Positions 34,980-45,246 of a stretch of 64,000 nt of DNA are shown here, piece by piece. The DNA comes from Diplonema japonicum (Eukaryota > Euglenozoa > Diplonemea > Diplonemida > Diplonemidae). Every line of letters starts with the position of its first letter. The first letter of the stretch is position 1. Under the pieces are notes generated by a model. It was not told the origin of the DNA, made no database searches, and saw only the letters and a program-made list of their open reading frames with translations. The translations under genes and the position numbers were made by a program. Where the stretch lies: the NCBI GenBank assembly GCA_964019335.1, contig OZ025650.1, positions 199,001-263,000 of the forward strand, given 5' to 3'.

Positions 34980-37037
34980 CTACGCCCTTTTCGCCTTGCT
35001 CTTCTCCATGATCATCTTTGCCCAGAACCCACCCATTACGGGGCGTGCCTTGAACCCATGGGCTTTGTTGCTGATTGTCTCTGTCCAGTCACTGAAGGGG
35101 ACACGGGTGGTCGTCTCGTCGGTCCACTTGTAGATGGTGTCCGACATTGTAATGAACTGCTCTTGCGGGGCCATTGCTGCAATCCACATGGACCAGTCGA
35201 GCTTCGTGAAGCTGGCTCTGTCGTCCAGTGGAATCCCGTAAGTGTTCATCTTCGTCATGTAGTGCGCCAACTCCTTCTGAAGAAGGTCTGCAGGCATCAG
35301 CCCCGTGTTGAAGACACCGTCCCACAGCAGGTTGTACTTCTGGCTCCAAGTCGACGTCAGGTTGTACTGCAGCTTCGTGTGGACCCCATTCGACACGTCC
35401 GTGTCCGTCCCGTTCTTCACCCACACCTGCATGTACTGCTTCGCCAAAGCCATCACCTGCTGCGCCTTGCTAGTGTTGCCACGCATCGTCAGCAGCTGGC
35501 TGTACGCCCCCATCGCCACGATTCCTTTCGCAGCGAGGTTCACGTTGTGCGGGCTGGGACCCTCGAAGTCGTCCGTGCACAGCTGGTTACCAGGGTCGGG
35601 GAGGGCCGTGGGGAGGTACGCACCCCACCCATCGATGATGTTCCACCAGGGAGCAAGCCAGTCCACATCCCTCTGATCCTGTGAGATGTAGTTCGTGAGG
35701 ATCAACAAGTTCCCAGTCTCCTCCACAGGCATCTGCTCCTGCTTGTTGGCAGGCAAGTCGCAGACAGGCCAGTGTCCCAAGTGGTGGGGTGCCCAGGCAA
35801 GGTTGTAAGGAACGTTCTTCCCGTAGATAGCAGTCCCGTTGTTGGCGTAGGTGAAGATGGGGATCAAGATCTTCTTGAAGAGCTCGCTGTTGTAGTAGAA
35901 GATCATCGGGGAAGCGGGGAAGATCACATCCACTGTCGACACATCACCGTCGGAGGAGATCTCCTTCATGAAGACCCATGACTCGTTCTTCACAGGGTTC
36001 CACGTTGTTATCATGGAGCCAGTGACCTGGCGGTAGATGAGGGACCCCATCTCGGCGTACTTCGCTGACCCCTTCTTGGTGAGGTCGGCGGTAAGCTGTG
36101 CGTCGAAGGTGTCGCACCTCTTGTTGATGTCGGCATAGTTGGAGACAGCGTAATCGAGGGCGGTCTGGAAGTTCCCATGGATGTGCTTCCAGTAGGCCGG
36201 GAGGTTCGTCCCGAAGTACTTCATGTAGGTGTCACCCTGGTCGTAGCCAAGAACGACATGCCTGGTTGAAGGGCTGTTGGGGATGGAGGAGAAAGAGTGG
36301 ACGATGGCGTTCACTGGCCACCCGTCGTCACACTTACGAGGGGTGGGCTTGTGGTCAGGGGGGAGCGGCTGCCCCGTGGAGAATGAGGTTCTTGCCTGAG
36401 CAGCATCCGTTCCAATGGTAGTCTGGACGCCAGTGATAGTTCTGTCGTACCCGATGTTGAAATACCCCCAGTTGATGTCATCACCGCCAGAGGTGTCGAA
36501 GGTCTGGGCAGTGTTACCAATTGAAAGGTACTCGTTGTGGGCCGACGCCTGGCGGGACCAGATCACGTTGTTGTCTCTGTTGGCGACGGTAGACTCGCCG
36601 GTCACATCGAAGTAGATGGCCACGGAGTGTGTGGTTCCGTCAAGAGACTCGACAGTGTAGTCCATGTAAGTGGTGGGGAGCGTGATCATCGTGTAGTCGG
36701 GCTCGGGCTCCAGCGCCGACGGCGTCCTAAAGCTCACTGTTAACTTTACCTTTGTCCCGACGGTGAACTGGTAGGTCGTCTTAGTCGCTGTCACGTTCAG
36801 TGCTGTCTGCTGAACAGTTTGGCCACACTGAGTGGCCCCCAGCCACCCCATGCACGCATCGCTGTCTACTTTGATCATTCCATTCCATCCGATGATCCAC
36901 CCGTTCCATCTCTCAGGGAAAGAAGTGTACAAATTGTCAAATGGGGACCAGTAGCTCGTGTACGGGTCCTGCACCATGAGCGGCACCGCAGGGGGCCTCA
37001 ATGCAAGTGTTACCGCTGCCGCGATCACCGCCAACAT
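34980..37037 (-). CDS. Secreted glutaminase-A-like protein (DUF4965/DUF5127/DUF1793 type)
   Basis: Single exon, 685 aa. It starts with a short hydrophobic signal-like stretch (MLAVIAAAVTLAL), then PAVPLMVQDPYTSYWSPFDN, the opening typical of GtaA-type secreted proteins. The beta-sandwich front (about 30-270) is followed by a six-hairpin-like helical domain with WAPHHLGHWPVCDLP, PVEETGNLLILT, NLAAKGIVAMGAYS and LWDGVFNTGL. Fungal members hydrolyse glutamine outside the cell. The start lies 20 nt behind GGTCACACAG, another candidate trans-splice acceptor. Codon use is C/G-ending and more even than in neighbouring genes. Family is confident, substrate less so. Confidence 0.87.
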   Translation of the reverse strand: MLAVIAAAVTLALRPPAVPLMVQDPYTSYWSPFDNLYTSFPERWNGWIIGWNGMIKVDSDACMGWLGATQCGQTVQQTALNVTATKTTYQFTVGTKVKLTVSFRTPSALEPEPDYTMITLPTTYMDYTVESLDGTTHSVAIYFDVTGESTVANRDNNVIWSRQASAHNEYLSIGNTAQTFDTSGGDDINWGYFNIGYDRTITGVQTTIGTDAAQARTSFSTGQPLPPDHKPTPRKCDDGWPVNAIVHSFSSIPNSPSTRHVVLGYDQGDTYMKYFGTNLPAYWKHIHGNFQTALDYAVSNYADINKRCDTFDAQLTADLTKKGSAKYAEMGSLIYRQVTGSMITTWNPVKNESWVFMKEISSDGDVSTVDVIFPASPMIFYYNSELFKKILIPIFTYANNGTAIYGKNVPYNLAWAPHHLGHWPVCDLPANKQEQMPVEETGNLLILTNYISQDQRDVDWLAPWWNIIDGWGAYLPTALPDPGNQLCTDDFEGPSPHNVNLAAKGIVAMGAYSQLLTMRGNTSKAQQVMALAKQYMQVWVKNGTDTDVSNGVHTKLQYNLTSTWSQKYNLLWDGVFNTGLMPADLLQKELAHYMTKMNTYGIPLDDRASFTKLDWSMWIAAMAPQEQFITMSDTIYKWTDETTTRVPFSDWTETISNKAHGFKARPVMGGFWAKMIMEKSKAKRA

Positions 37038-37148
37038 TATCGCTGTTGAATATCTCTGTGTGACCTTTAAAGACGAGCAGAAAAATAACTTTATAGCAGT
37101 CTGTTACTACTGGTTAGAAAGGAGAAACGTTACAACTTTTGCCGCTAA

Positions 37149-39724
37149 CTACGTCTTCCGCTTCTTCGAAGGGTTCCCGAAGAAGAGGGCACGGGCTTCG
37201 TCAAGACCGGACTTCTCGGTAGTGAAACGGTTAAGTTCAGAGAGGTCGGACTTAGCTTTGGTGGACTGGCATCTGGGCGTTGTGGCTGCGGTGGACTGTT
37301 TCTTGATGGTCTCGGCTTCTTCGTCGAAGGTCCCAAACGGCTCGAAGGGTGGTGTGGCAGGCTCCGGGGTAGGAGCACGCGGCTGCTGGATCTCCCGTTC
37401 CTCTTCGCCGTCCTCCTGCTCCTTTGCCTCTTCCTCGTCCATGTCGTCCCACTCATGCACCCACTTCCCCCCATCAATTCTCCATGAAGAATTTCTTTGA
37501 AATTTCGCATAGAAGGAAGCTTCCTCATCCTGCGTCACTGCCTTTTCCATTCCCTCTGCCTTCCTCTTCTTTGCGGGACCCTTCACAGCCTTCTTAGCAG
37601 CCTTTTTCACAGGCGAGTCTGGAACAGGCACAGCATTCTTGTACTCATCAGTCTCTTTGTACTCCTTCATAGCTTCTTCGTACCTCGCCCTACGTGTTGT
37701 TTTAGATTTAAAAAAACTCAAACACACCTGTCCTCCTTCGCCATCGTTGCAAAGCGCTCCTTTTCGTCTTGCGAAGTCTCCCGCCACATCTCTCCTAAAA
37801 CCTTGGACATTACCGCTGCAGACACTCCGGGGTTCTCCTTCATCACTCTCTGCCGGGCCTCTTTCAGGAAGTAGAAGTATGCAGTAAGAGGTCGCTTAGG
37901 CGCATTGGGATAAAGCTTTTTCTTTGCGCCTTTGCCGCGGAGAGGTGTAGTGCGGGCGGTCTTGCGGCCTGCCTCTGGAGAACTGATGCGCATGAATGTC
38001 GGCAGTGTCCTCTTGTCTTCTGCCCCGACCTTCTTAGGCGTGACCCCTGGGATTAAGCCCTTGATTAAGGGCTCCGGCGGAGGAGGCAGTTCAGGGAGTT
38101 TTGTCACACGGTCATCCATCCTAGCCATATGGTCTAAAATGCTCGTCTGCATGTTAATGGGCTCAGAGGGAGGTGGCCCTTCGACTTCATCTTCTTCTTC
38201 AGGTGCCTCTGCCTCATCTTCAATGGGAAGGCCGTGGACTGCCAGGTACATGGCGCATGCAGCTGCGTGGCGACACTTACTAATACCATCGTTCATCTCT
38301 TTCTCGCATTCACAGTTCACACCTTCGATCGTAAGCTGCGCTGTGGTACTGGTGATCTTGAACGACACACTGTACTGCCTGCTGAGGTCAGCCGATGTAC
38401 AGCATAGGCACGCCTCCACACCGTCCCACGAGACCATGTCCACCATGTTCTTTTTGAAGAACTTCGTGCCACGTTGGGTCTGTGTGGTTCCAAAGTAGTC
38501 AACAACATAGTCCTCAAGCAGTGCAATGGCACGGCCTGTCTGAGGTGGTGGGAGAGAGCAACAGAAGGCTGATGCGGACTGGTGTGTCATGATTGCCTCA
38601 TGGTACGTGATCGTGGAGGCACTACGCGGTGTGATGACGAAGCTCTCACCCCCTTCGGCTTCCTGAAGGAACGGGTACCTGTTGGAGGGCTCGGTTGTAG
38701 GTTGCGAAATGAAATTTATCCTGGACTTTGTTTTCTCGCTTATCTTGCGCACCACCTCACTGATGTCGGCACCGGATCCAACAGACGAGAGCAGCGCGTT
38801 GGCATCAATATAACGCATGCCAATAGAGCGTGCCAGGTGCCGGAGGCGCTCAGCACCGCTGCCCAACAAGCTAGTGGAGCTCACAATATGGAGGTATTCG
38901 GTGTTGAGGAAATGCCTGCGTTGGAGGTATGCAATGTCGGAAGGCGACAAGCTGCACGGGGCGTACCCGTTTTGCAGGGCAGACTGGATGCAGTCAGGTG
39001 TGGAGGGGGGAGGGTGCTCAACTGACATGGACGCGTAAATGTAGATCGGATAAGGCGCCTTGAGAGCGGCGAGTCCATTGCGGAGGGCAGCAATGATGGA
39101 AGGGAGGGAGGCGTCCGTGCAGCTGCCTTTTTGGAGGAGGTTGATGGAGTTAAGGGTGACGATGACAACTTTAGCAGATGAGGGTATGGTGTACCAGGCG
39201 TGGAGGAGGGTTGAGATCCCAGGCCGGAGGGTGTCTCCTGAGAGTAGTACAGAGGCATCAAGTATAAGCCCTATAGTGTTTAGGGCACAGGGGGACTGGA
39301 GCTTGATCACTTCGCGCTGGATAATATCAAAGCCCTCGGTGACAGAAGGGTTGGCATAGTCGAGGTCTGGGTTGTCACGCGGGGCAAGTTGCCCCGTTGT
39401 TGCTCTAAGCCATTCCCTCTCCCACATCCTCCTCATCTCTCCTCCTACGGGCTCCACAAGAATTCCTTTCACCACCTTTGCCCCTGCCTTCCTCCCTGCC
39501 TCGATCAAGCTCTTCCTTGCTCCCATCCCAACACACACCTCATCGTCAACCACCACACACTTCTTTCCCCCCTCGCATCCCGCTTTGATCTTCTTGCACC
39601 CCCAATGCAGACTCCTCCCTTCTAATCGAACTAAGATTGAATCTGCAGACTTCTTTCTGTCCGTGTACGTGTCGCGGCCGCTGTACCGCTCACCGATCAT
39701 GAGGACCAGCTCCTTCTGCTCCAT
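37149..39724 (-). CDS. SWIM zinc-finger and HMG-box protein
   Basis: Exons 39724-37728 and 37689-37149 (38-nt intron, donor GTGTG) give 845 aa. The front (about 1-330) has strand-helix stretches such as KKCVVVDDEVCVG and NTIGLILDASVLLSG that recall a nucleotide-kinase/phosphatase-like fold, but no intact P-loop. Around 475-500 is a SWIM finger: C-E-C-x-n-C-R-H-A. A standard HMG box starts near 610 with PNAPKRPLTAYFYFLKEAR and WRETSQDEKERF and is completed across the intron by ARYEEAMKEY. The tail is Lys-rich, then acidic and Pro-rich. DNA binding is likely; the N-terminal assignment is speculative. The HMG box continuing across the splice strongly supports the exon join. Confidence 0.85.
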
Positions 39725-39883
39725 CTTTTTTTTTTTTTTTGTTCAAAGAAGGAAAACGTCCTTTCTATTATTTATGACATCTCATGTCTCATCTCAAGAA
39801 ATAACATTTGTTGCTGCTGGGATAAAAAAGAAACAGAAAAAGAGGAAGGAGGGGGGGACAAAGAAAGACTTTTCCCCCCGGGT

Positions 39884-41212
39884 TTACGCAGGCCCCTTAG
39901 TAACCTGCTCCAGCTTCTCGTGCATCGCAGGGGAGACAACGAGATATTTTTCACTGGAGTGCAGAACGTCGAAGTCGACGGACTTTGAGGTAGAGATGGC
40001 GATGGAGTGGAGCTTTGCAAGCTGCGGAGGAGGGTGGGTGAGCAAGACGCCTTCAGCAAAGGTGACTCGTTTCATTTCGGACTCCCAAGAGAAGATCTGG
40101 TCGACAACCGTGGTGGGGAGGTGGTTTTGCATTTCAGGGTGAGAGTTTGCCTCCAGGTACTGCACGATCTGATAAGCGGAGATGTTTTTACTAAAGGCGC
40201 TTTGGAGACTCTCCCTGGTAAGCCTCCCTGTGGTCATCCCTGTCATCCGAAGCTCGATTTCCGCAAAGAGACTCATCATCTCGATTTTAAAAGGGTCGGA
40301 GGTGTATGTGTAAATCCTATTGTTCGATTCTACAATTATATCGCCGTCCTGGGGCCCTGTTTTCTCCCTGGTGTCAGTGCCCTCGGGCAAGCTCATTTGC
40401 TTACCCAAAGGTGTTACTTGGTACTTGTGATTTGTTTCGCTGTAGTACAGAACCCCCAACCAGGCGAGAATCTGTGCTGTCTTCCTTGTCCTCTCATCGC
40501 ATGGATACCACACAGACGAAGCGTGAAACGGGAGTGAGAACAACATCGCGATCAGCTGCGACTTCACTTTTACAGAAACATTCTTTTGGGTTGTGTTCTT
40601 AATGGCTTCAAGCGCTTTTTTCACATAGACACGAATCAATGCCCAGACCTGCATATGTGTGGGGGACATTAAAAGCTGGAACCCTTTCATGGAAAGCTCC
40701 CCGTCTTTAAGATATCCAGCTTCGTGTAGAAGCTGTGCAGGAAGTTTGGATAGCGGACGGAGTGATTCATCTTCAGGGGTGCGAGTGGGAAGGAGGAGTT
40801 TTAGTATTCTCGACCAATGGCTTACCCCGTCTATGGACCCGATGAAATCGCCATTTGCGATGCCGAGCCGGGGTTTTTTTTTGGGCGGCTCGAACTGGCC
40901 TTCGGATTCAACGCCCTTTCGAAGGCCTTCTTTGAACTTTGGGTTTATACACCAGCCTTTGGTTTTCTCCAGGAAGAGTCCGAGTTTTATAGGAATTTTC
41001 ACCTCTGGTTCGTTCGCCTTGAAAATTCGCTTTGCCGTCTCGGTGAACAACGCCTCATCCTCGTGGCACAGCATCTGCATCACTATGGCTTGCGCCGCTT
41101 CAGTAAGCCGCTTGTACAGCCCCATCGCCACGTACGCATCGTTAAGAATGTTCTGCACAACAGCCGGCTCCTCTTCACACACCCATTCGAAAAAATTCTC
41201 GGATCTTTTCAT
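39884..41212 (-). CDS. TFB2: TFIIH core subunit p52 (GTF2H4/Tfb2)
   Basis: Single exon, 442 aa, close to the usual 460. p52 anchors and stimulates the XPB helicase within TFIIH in transcription initiation and nucleotide excision repair. The clearest match is the C-terminal half: DIIVESNNRIYTYTSDPFKI, ALFAEIE-like LFAEIELRMTGM, GRLTRESLQSAF, SAYQIVQYLEANSHP, VVDQIFSWESEMKRVTFAEG, and the VVSPAMHEKLEQ end. The N-terminus is divergent. Start 41212 is chosen because the family N-terminal helix follows; an upstream ATG at 41290 would add a Lys/Gly-rich stretch from homopolymers. Confidence 0.9.
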   Translation of the reverse strand: MKRSENFFEWVCEEEPAVVQNILNDAYVAMGLYKRLTEAAQAIVMQMLCHEDEALFTETAKRIFKANEPEVKIPIKLGLFLEKTKGWCINPKFKEGLRKGVESEGQFEPPKKKPRLGIANGDFIGSIDGVSHWSRILKLLLPTRTPEDESLRPLSKLPAQLLHEAGYLKDGELSMKGFQLLMSPTHMQVWALIRVYVKKALEAIKNTTQKNVSVKVKSQLIAMLFSLPFHASSVWYPCDERTRKTAQILAWLGVLYYSETNHKYQVTPLGKQMSLPEGTDTREKTGPQDGDIIVESNNRIYTYTSDPFKIEMMSLFAEIELRMTGMTTGRLTRESLQSAFSKNISAYQIVQYLEANSHPEMQNHLPTTVVDQIFSWESEMKRVTFAEGVLLTHPPPQLAKLHSIAISTSKSVDFDVLHSSEKYLVVSPAMHEKLEQVTKGPA

Positions 41213-41338
41213 TTTTTTTTCCCCCCCCTTCTTGAAAATTATTTTGGAATTCAAATAACCTTCTGTCACTCCGGTGGGCTGAAAGTTCATTTATCCGTTT
41301 CATATCAAATCGTAGGGCGCCGTGAGAAAAAATACTTT

Positions 41339-41630
41339 CTACTTAAAATAACTCGTGTAACCATTTCCCTCTTTAATAGAGCCTGTATACCCGCTGTCGA
41401 GGCAGCTCTTGTTATATCCTTCAATTGTCTGGCCACTCGCGGTTTTCTGTGTGGTTTCATCAGAGGGGAGGGGGGGGGGTAGGAAATATATATACCGTTC
41501 CAACCAGCTTTGCAAACTTCTCGCTCATCTCCTGGGTATTTGCCATTCTGCATGCGGCCCCGTCCCCCACGGACATGTGCCCCCCTGCAATGGGCTGCAC
41601 AACGACGTTTGTTACCTTAATACCGGGCAT
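41339..41630 (-). CDS. Small protein, unknown, two exons (80 aa)
   Basis: Exons 41630-41496 and 41446-41339 with a 49-nt intron (GTATATATAT...ACACAG). The first exon encodes KVTNVVVQPIAGGHMSVGDG, then a helix-like stretch; the second continues TASGQTIEGYNKSCLDSG. Glycine and serine are frequent and no membrane segment is present. An alternative start at 41651 adds seven residues. I know no family. The clean splice and its position in the array, between TFIIH p52 and VDAC, support it as real. Confidence 0.5.
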
Positions 41631-41651
41631 TTCAATGTGTAAATAATTCAA

Positions 41652-41902
41652 AAAGGAAAAGAGGGAACAAAAAAAATATAACCTTTTGAGTTAGTTTTGT
41701 TATGCTGGAGTTAACAAGCAAGGATCAACCGGGGGTGTGCAAGGGATGGGTAAAGGGTGGTGGTAAAAAAAAAGAAAAAAAGTGGAGAGGAAATATACAT
41801 TCTTTTTTTTTTTTTTCTTCTTTCTCTTTTCTTTGAGAAACGCGGGCGAAAGGGCCTTTAAACTTAAAAAAAAAAAAAACAACTTTCCCCCCACCCGCTT
41901 TA

Positions 41903-41945
<43 letters not shown>

Positions 41946-42013
41946 AATAAAAAAAAAACCCCCCAACACTTTTTTTTTTCTTTCTTTCTTTTTTTTTTTT
42001 TTTTTTTTTTGTA
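41652..42013. other. Intergenic, homopolymer-rich
   Basis: Runs of more than 40 A (41906-41944) and of T. No gene supported. Confidence 0.7.
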
Positions 42014-42958
42014 CTATTCATCTACTTCCTCTCCACCGTTTTGTTCCTCTTCATCGCCGTTGTATGAGATGGTGAGCCCGCCCCGTGCGGACAATTCAAC
42101 CCCTCTCTGTTGCTGGAGGAACATGGTAATGCTGAGCTTTGCGGAGATGAGAAGGGTACAGGCAATGGCGAAAAGACCCGTGGTGTCTATTCTTGATTTA
42201 AGCTGCAGATTTTCGTCGAGTGTGTACTGCGAGGCGATGGAGATAACGGATGAGGACCCTTGGGGCTTAGTATAAGCGGCGCCTAACCGGCATTTTTCAG
42301 AAGCATCGAAAACGGCATTGCAGGTAAATTTTGTCTCTGATTCTGAGTTATTTTGATCACCCCTGAGGTACAAGAAGGCGAGAGACAGGTTTTGAACTGT
42401 TTGGGACATTGCGTAAGCAGATCCAGCAAGCTTGCCAACACCACCGTCGAACAGAAGTTTTACACCAGCACGCATTCCCTGCCATGAGTAGGAAACAGCA
42501 GGGGTTACCATCACTCCTGACGTGGGTTCGCTTTCTTTTGAAGCTTTTAAAGACATGGAAAATCCATTGTCAGATTCTACTGGTTCTTTCTGCCATTCGA
42601 AGGAGTAGGTGTCGTTGTCACCTTCATGCGATAGTTCCGCTGAAAGGTTGAAGCTGTTCCCTTTGAACCCCAATGGGGCTGTGAGGTTACCTGACACTTC
42701 TGTGCTGTTTCCTGCGTTGAGCACCGTCTCCAGCGAGTATTCAGCCTCATACAGTACTCCTTCGTAGCCAAATCCTAGGCTTCCCTCGTTGCTGCCGTCG
42801 TTTAACCGCCGGTGGGATGCGTTAACCACCACATTTCCAGGCTTGCTTCTCCCCGATCCGGTCACTTCGATCACCCCAATGTTTTCCGGATCAAACCCAT
42901 CGAACATCAGCTCATCACCCGCGGCGTAGATATCGTCAAAGTGAGCCACAGAATCCAT
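42014..42958 (-). CDS. VDAC-type mitochondrial outer-membrane porin
   Basis: Single exon, 314 aa. The pattern is that of the eukaryotic porin family: alternating polar/hydrophobic strands of 8-11 residues throughout, no hydrophobic helix, and near the C-terminus the strand series SISIASQYTLDENLQLKSRI, TTGLFAIACTLLISAKLSITMFL, then GGLTISYNG. VDAC forms the 19-strand metabolite channel of the outer mitochondrial membrane. An acidic tail (GDEEEQNGGEEVDE) is unusual. Tom40 belongs to the same fold; the strand motif near the end fits VDAC better. The ATG directly follows a run of about 21 A behind a CCCATCAG site. Confidence 0.78.
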   Translation of the reverse strand: MDSVAHFDDIYAAGDELMFDGFDPENIGVIEVTGSGRSKPGNVVVNASHRRLNDGSNEGSLGFGYEGVLYEAEYSLETVLNAGNSTEVSGNLTAPLGFKGNSFNLSAELSHEGDNDTYSFEWQKEPVESDNGFSMSLKASKESEPTSGVMVTPAVSYSWQGMRAGVKLLFDGGVGKLAGSAYAMSQTVQNLSLAFLYLRGDQNNSESETKFTCNAVFDASEKCRLGAAYTKPQGSSSVISIASQYTLDENLQLKSRIDTTGLFAIACTLLISAKLSITMFLQQQRGVELSARGGLTISYNGDEEEQNGGEEVDE

Positions 42959-43050
42959 TTTTTTTTTTTTTTTTTTTTCCTGATGGGAAAAAAAAAATTT
43001 TTTTTTGGAAGAAAAAAAAAGAGGGGGAAAAAAAAAACCAATGTTTTCTT
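42959..43050 (-). promoter_or_regulatory. Candidate trans-splice acceptor and A-leader of the porin gene
   Basis: Read on the minus strand, pyrimidine runs (T11, C5, T9) lead to CCCATCAG, followed by G and about 20 A, then the ATG. A long pyrimidine tract plus CAG upstream of a start with no coding exon behind it is what a spliced-leader acceptor looks like. Inference, needs transcripts. Confidence 0.45.
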
Positions 43051-43119
43051 TTGTGGTTAGGATATAAAAAAAAAAAAATGAGAAATAAATTTTCTTTGAG
43101 GGGAGTTAACTCCCTCTAG

Positions 43120-43150
<31 letters not shown>

Positions 43151-43768
43151 GATTGGAAACTAGTAAAGGGTTTAAAAAAAAAATATTAAAAAAAAAAAAG
43201 GAAAAAGGGGAACTGGCGTTGTGTTTGTACGCGGCTGCTACGTGCCTGATTAAGTTTGCCCACTTTATTTATTTATATATTATTTTATAGCTAGCCCCCC
43301 TTTTTTTTTGGGGAAAAAAAAAACTTAATTCTCAACTGAAAAAGAGAATACACACTTGAGGGCAATTCGTTTCTTATTAGGTCATTACTATTTAATACTC
43401 CACTTCAAATGGAGAGAAAGGCAAATGGTTCCCCCCCTTTTTTTTTGTTTTCCGTATGAAAATATAACCAAAAAGAAAGAAGAAAAAAAATCAAAACAAC
43501 CAACGTACTCAGGTAATGAAAGAAGAATTAAAAACTAAGGATAATTTTTAAAAAAAAATGGGTGGGTTTGGGGTGGGGGGGGGGGACAGGCAAAATAAAA
43601 AAAGAAAGCACTAATAGAATAGTAAGCAGAGCCGTCCTACCCTTTTACAGGGAACACGTCTTCACCCCCTTTTCTACACTTTCTTTCAAGAGGACCGGGA
43701 ACAGGGGGGAGATGAATCAACCGATTGATAAAAAAAAAGGGAGTTTTTTTATTTTTTTTCTTTCTTTT

Positions 43769-43808
<40 letters not shown>

Positions 43809-43847
43809 CACCGCAACCTACATTTCATAAAATATTAAATTTGGACT
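42987..43847. other. Intergenic, homopolymer-rich
   Basis: Long A and T runs (for example about 35 T at 43772-43808) and short unique stretches. No gene supported. Confidence 0.65.
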
Positions 43848-44904
43848 CTATTTGTGAGTGTACAGGAAACCAAACAGGACCTTGATGGGGTCCCAGAAGT
43901 TGCTTGCCCAGCCGTTTTTGACACGGTCGGCTTCGCCCTGTGTTTTTTTTTTTTTTTTTTTTTTTTTTTTCCCAAAAAAAAAAAAAAAATCATACGTGGG
44001 GGATGTTCGTCTGGACGAGGATCATTTCTGTAGCCCCTGCTTCCTCGCTGTTAAGGGTGATATTCACTTCGGAGTACCAGTTGGGGTCCCAGTTGTCAAG
44101 ACGCCACTTCATGGAGAACCCCTTGGGAGCGTCAACAGACAAGAATGTCCCGTTGATCGAGCCCCCAAGATAGCTGAAAGCACCGCCCTCTTTGACCTCA
44201 AGAGTGACATTGGAGCGAGTGTAGGCTGAGGCTTTGGCTTGGTTAGTGAGACAGTCCCAAAGCTCGGTGGGGGGACAGCGCCAGTCAAGGCGGAGGTTGA
44301 GTGTGTCGGTAGATCCCTTCTGCGTCTGGGTCTTGGTTGCTGTTGACACCACTGTCTCTGTCTTGGAGTCGGACACTGTGCTCTGCGTCTTGTTCGCAAC
44401 GTTGTGGACGTCCTTCAGGGTCAGTGCGAACTCTTCCATTCCTTTCCGGACAAATTTTCTACCAGTTGTCCTCACAATGCCCATAACCTTATCGACAAGG
44501 TCACCTGACTCAGCGCATGTGACATCCACTTGCATGTCATCACCTAGTGTGGTGTCGTCCACGTCGGGCACGATCATCTTGCCTGTCACTGTTTGCAGTT
44601 CATCGCCAGTTTTTTCGTCCAAGACTTTCCCCTCCCATCCAATCTCCATTCTCAAATCGAAGCTGCATATCACCTTCTTCTTCCTGTTCATGATGAGGCA
44701 GTCTCCCTCGATGTTGTCGATCTTCGTTGTCTTCACCTCGATGGCCTTGCTCTTCTCGAAGTGGTTCTCCGACAAGATGTCGCTGATCTGCCCCTTGGCC
44801 CACCCCAATATGTCCCTCTCCGTCCAGTGCCAGTTGTTCACATTGGCACCGTCATCCCTATCCTTCACGATCCACCTCGGGTCGCCCTTTCCAACTTCGG
44901 CCAT
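43848..44904 (-). CDS. AHA1: AHA1, activator of HSP90 ATPase
   Basis: Exons 44904-43996 and 43937-43848 give 332 aa, near the usual 340. AHA1 binds HSP90 and speeds its ATP cycle. The N-domain carries DPRWIVKDRDDGANVNNWHWTE, matching the family NxNNWHWxE signature, and IEVKTTKIDNIEGD. The C-terminal AHSA1 domain shows the PPTELWDCLTNQAKASAYTR helix, GGAFSYLGGSINGTF and MKWRLDNW. The 58-nt intron is T18-GGG-A22 flanked by GTATGA and CACAG; splicing it adds a final helix, NGWASNFWDPIKVLFGF, equivalent to the family's GWxxYYFxxIKxTFGYG. Without splicing the protein lacks this end. Confidence 0.94.
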
Positions 44905-45246
44905 TTCTTACTTTTTTAATAAAATATGACTGCGAGGAATTTTTCTTTTCTCCCATTTTTTAGGTGAGAAGGGGAATCGAAGCCTTTTAAAAAAAAAAAG
45001 AGAAAAAAAAGGAGTACAACGGACAAGGAAAATGGACGAGTCAAAAAAAAAGAATAAAAAAAAACATTTTGTGTTTCTTACAAAAGGTGTGTGGAGGGAT
45101 AAGCAGAAACATAACTCTAAAATAAAAGGCGATGCTTAAGGGCAGATCCCGCTTGAGGACCCCTGTATGAAAATAAAAAAAGAAAATCTAAAATTCAATA
45201 ATCTAATTGTTACCCTCTCCCATCCTTCCAATTTATATTCTAACAC
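44905..45246. other. Intergenic
   Basis: Mixed A-rich DNA between two same-direction genes. No gene supported. Confidence 0.65.
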
